Shown here: positions 63,023-64,000 of the stretch, in pieces
How the letters are laid out: each line of letters begins with the position of its first letter
Position numbering within the stretch: position 1 is the first letter of the stretch
Source: Salminus brasiliensis
Taxonomy: Eukaryota; Chordata; Actinopteri; Characiformes; Bryconidae
Assembly: GCF_030463535.1 (NCBI RefSeq)
Contig: NC_132894.1
Span: forward strand, 11,271,933 to 11,335,932
DNA: 64,000 nt
Direction: 5' to 3'
Translations under genes and position numbers: made by a program
Notes under the pieces: generated by a model
Seen by the model: only the letters and a program-made list of their open reading frames with translations
What the model was told of the DNA's origin: nothing
Databases searched by the model: none

Positions 63023-63894
63023 ATGAACAACAACCTAGCGGGAGACGAAATCGGGTGAGACAGGCACCATTTTGTTACAAACAGCGATTCTGTTTTTCTG
63101 CAGGGAGATTAAAATCTCATCAGCACACCATCACCGTAGAGGAGTACAGAGGTAGCTACCGACCTGCGCAGCGAGCGAGGCTGCAACAACAAACGGCGGT
63201 GTTGCAGGCTAGCGTACAGCGAGCTAACGGAGGAGCAGTCAACCGTCGCTTTTAAAGCTAGCCTCGGCTGTTAGCCAACTTACCTGTCCGTCAGCAAGGT
63301 GACCGACCAGTTCCAGAAACTAAACAGTGGAACTTGGTGAAGCAGTGGTGGTGGTCTGAAAGAGCAGGGCATTTTGTGACTTTAGGCTTTACCCAGTTAT
63401 TTTCACAGCTAGCTGTCAAAGTGTCTTCACTTACAGGCTAACGACATTAGCAACTGTTAGCTCGTTAATTTGCGAGCTATTGTTATTGGCTGAATATTGA
63501 CCTCCAGTGGAATGACAGTAAATAGTCAAATTGGGGTGCTCAAACTAGCTAGCTAACATTTCTGTTCAGTTTCAGTAACGTTAATGCCGAAACTAAGCTC
63601 ACTTCTCTGAGAAATGTGTCTCCGGGCTGAGGTGACATTAGTGTTGGTTGATGGGCAGTAAGTCAAGAATGACGAGTTAAGAGACAAGCTGCACATTCGT
63701 GATAAACCAGCTGGGAGTGACAAGACAAGCCAGCTTTGCCATCAGCAGCAGTGCTAGCTGGATAAATGTGCTTTTCTGTACTTTCACAGTGAACTACATT
63801 ACTATTGTTGCTTGACATATATTCTCTTGCTGTAACATCCACTTGTCTTACAGGAAGCTGTTTGTGGGTGGGTTAGACTGGAGTACTACTCAAG
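63023..63894 (+). CDS. dazap1: DAZ-associated protein 1, 5' part
   Basis: RNA-binding protein with two N-terminal RRMs and a Pro-rich tail. It acts in splicing, mRNA transport and translation, notably in germ cells. Exon 63023-63054 begins MNNNLAGDEIG (human MNNSGADEIG). Exon 63854-63894 continues KLFVGGLDWSTTQ, the RNP2 strand of RRM1, and ends at a GTGAGT donor. The split codons GG|G and G|AA fit. The rest lies beyond the window. ACAGAAATGA around the start is a fair Kozak context. A long frame over 62806-63255 in another phase crosses this exon and is not the gene. Confidence 0.92.
63055..63853 (+). other. dazap1: dazap1 intron 1
   Basis: 799 bp GT-AG intron (GTGAGA donor, TTACAG acceptor), GC-rich at first. 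It has several GCTAGC and GTTAGC/GCTAAC words (63206-63560). No gene is seen. Confidence 0.85.
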
Positions 63895-64000
63895 GTGAGT
63901 TTACGTGTGTAGTTATGATGTTGAAGCTTTTTGGCTTTGAGAGCCTAGGCCAGTTTGTGCTGAATATCCTATTGCTCTTGAAAGCAGCATTTGATTCTTT

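Noticed and set aside
62806-63255. 149-aa open frame at the dazap1 5' end
   Set aside because: It is in a different phase from the DAZAP1 start, runs through promoter, exon 1 and intron 1, and matches no family. It is open because the region is GC-rich.

Overview
The window is vertebrate nuclear DNA from a ray-finned (teleost) fish. All genes are split by GT-AG introns and several introns are many kilobases long. (GT)n microsatellites are very frequent. The remains of Tc1-like transposons, MITEs and tRNA-derived SINEs are of the kinds that fill fish genomes. The repeat families suggest an otophysan fish (characin, catfish or relative), but that is an inference. There are no bacterial, phage, CRISPR or rRNA features.

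Layout, left to right. (1) 31-1171, + strand: the last two coding exons of a kisspeptin receptor (kiss1r). The upstream exons lie outside the window. (2) 3.3-41.7 kb, + strand: arid3a (Dead ringer/Bright family), with a non-coding first exon, eight coding exons (552 aa) and a long 3' UTR. Its 14 kb first intron and 11.7 kb third intron hold most of the repeats. (3) 44407-48520, + strand: an 11-exon, 366-aa FCP1/SCP-type phosphatase related to CTDSPL2, with all visible catalytic residues in place. (4) 50358-54148, + strand: ndufs7, the PSST subunit of complex I, 223 aa. (5) 56322-59160, - strand: gamt (guanidinoacetate N-methyltransferase), 234 aa, tail-to-tail with ndufs7. (6) 63023 to the window edge, + strand: the first two coding exons of dazap1, divergent from gamt.

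The gene order matches known vertebrate synteny. KISS1R-ARID3A and NDUFS7-GAMT-DAZAP1 are both neighbour groups on human 19p13.3. Here the CTDSPL2-like gene sits between the two groups. The genes do unrelated jobs: a neuroendocrine receptor, a chromatin/transcription factor, a phosphatase, respiration, creatine synthesis and RNA binding. They are linked by ancestry, not by pathway, and I see no new multi-gene system.

The less ordinary observations are regulatory and structural. Two strong CTCF-like motifs in convergent orientation bracket arid3a. A 39-codon upstream ORF appears to span the arid3a 5' UTR splice junction. Dense GCTAGC words mark the start of several transcription units. A ZNF143-type site lies in the dazap1 promoter. 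A decayed LINE/Tc1 block is duplicated within 3 kb. Inverted MITE copies flank gamt. Several compound simple repeats could form cruciforms or quadruplexes.
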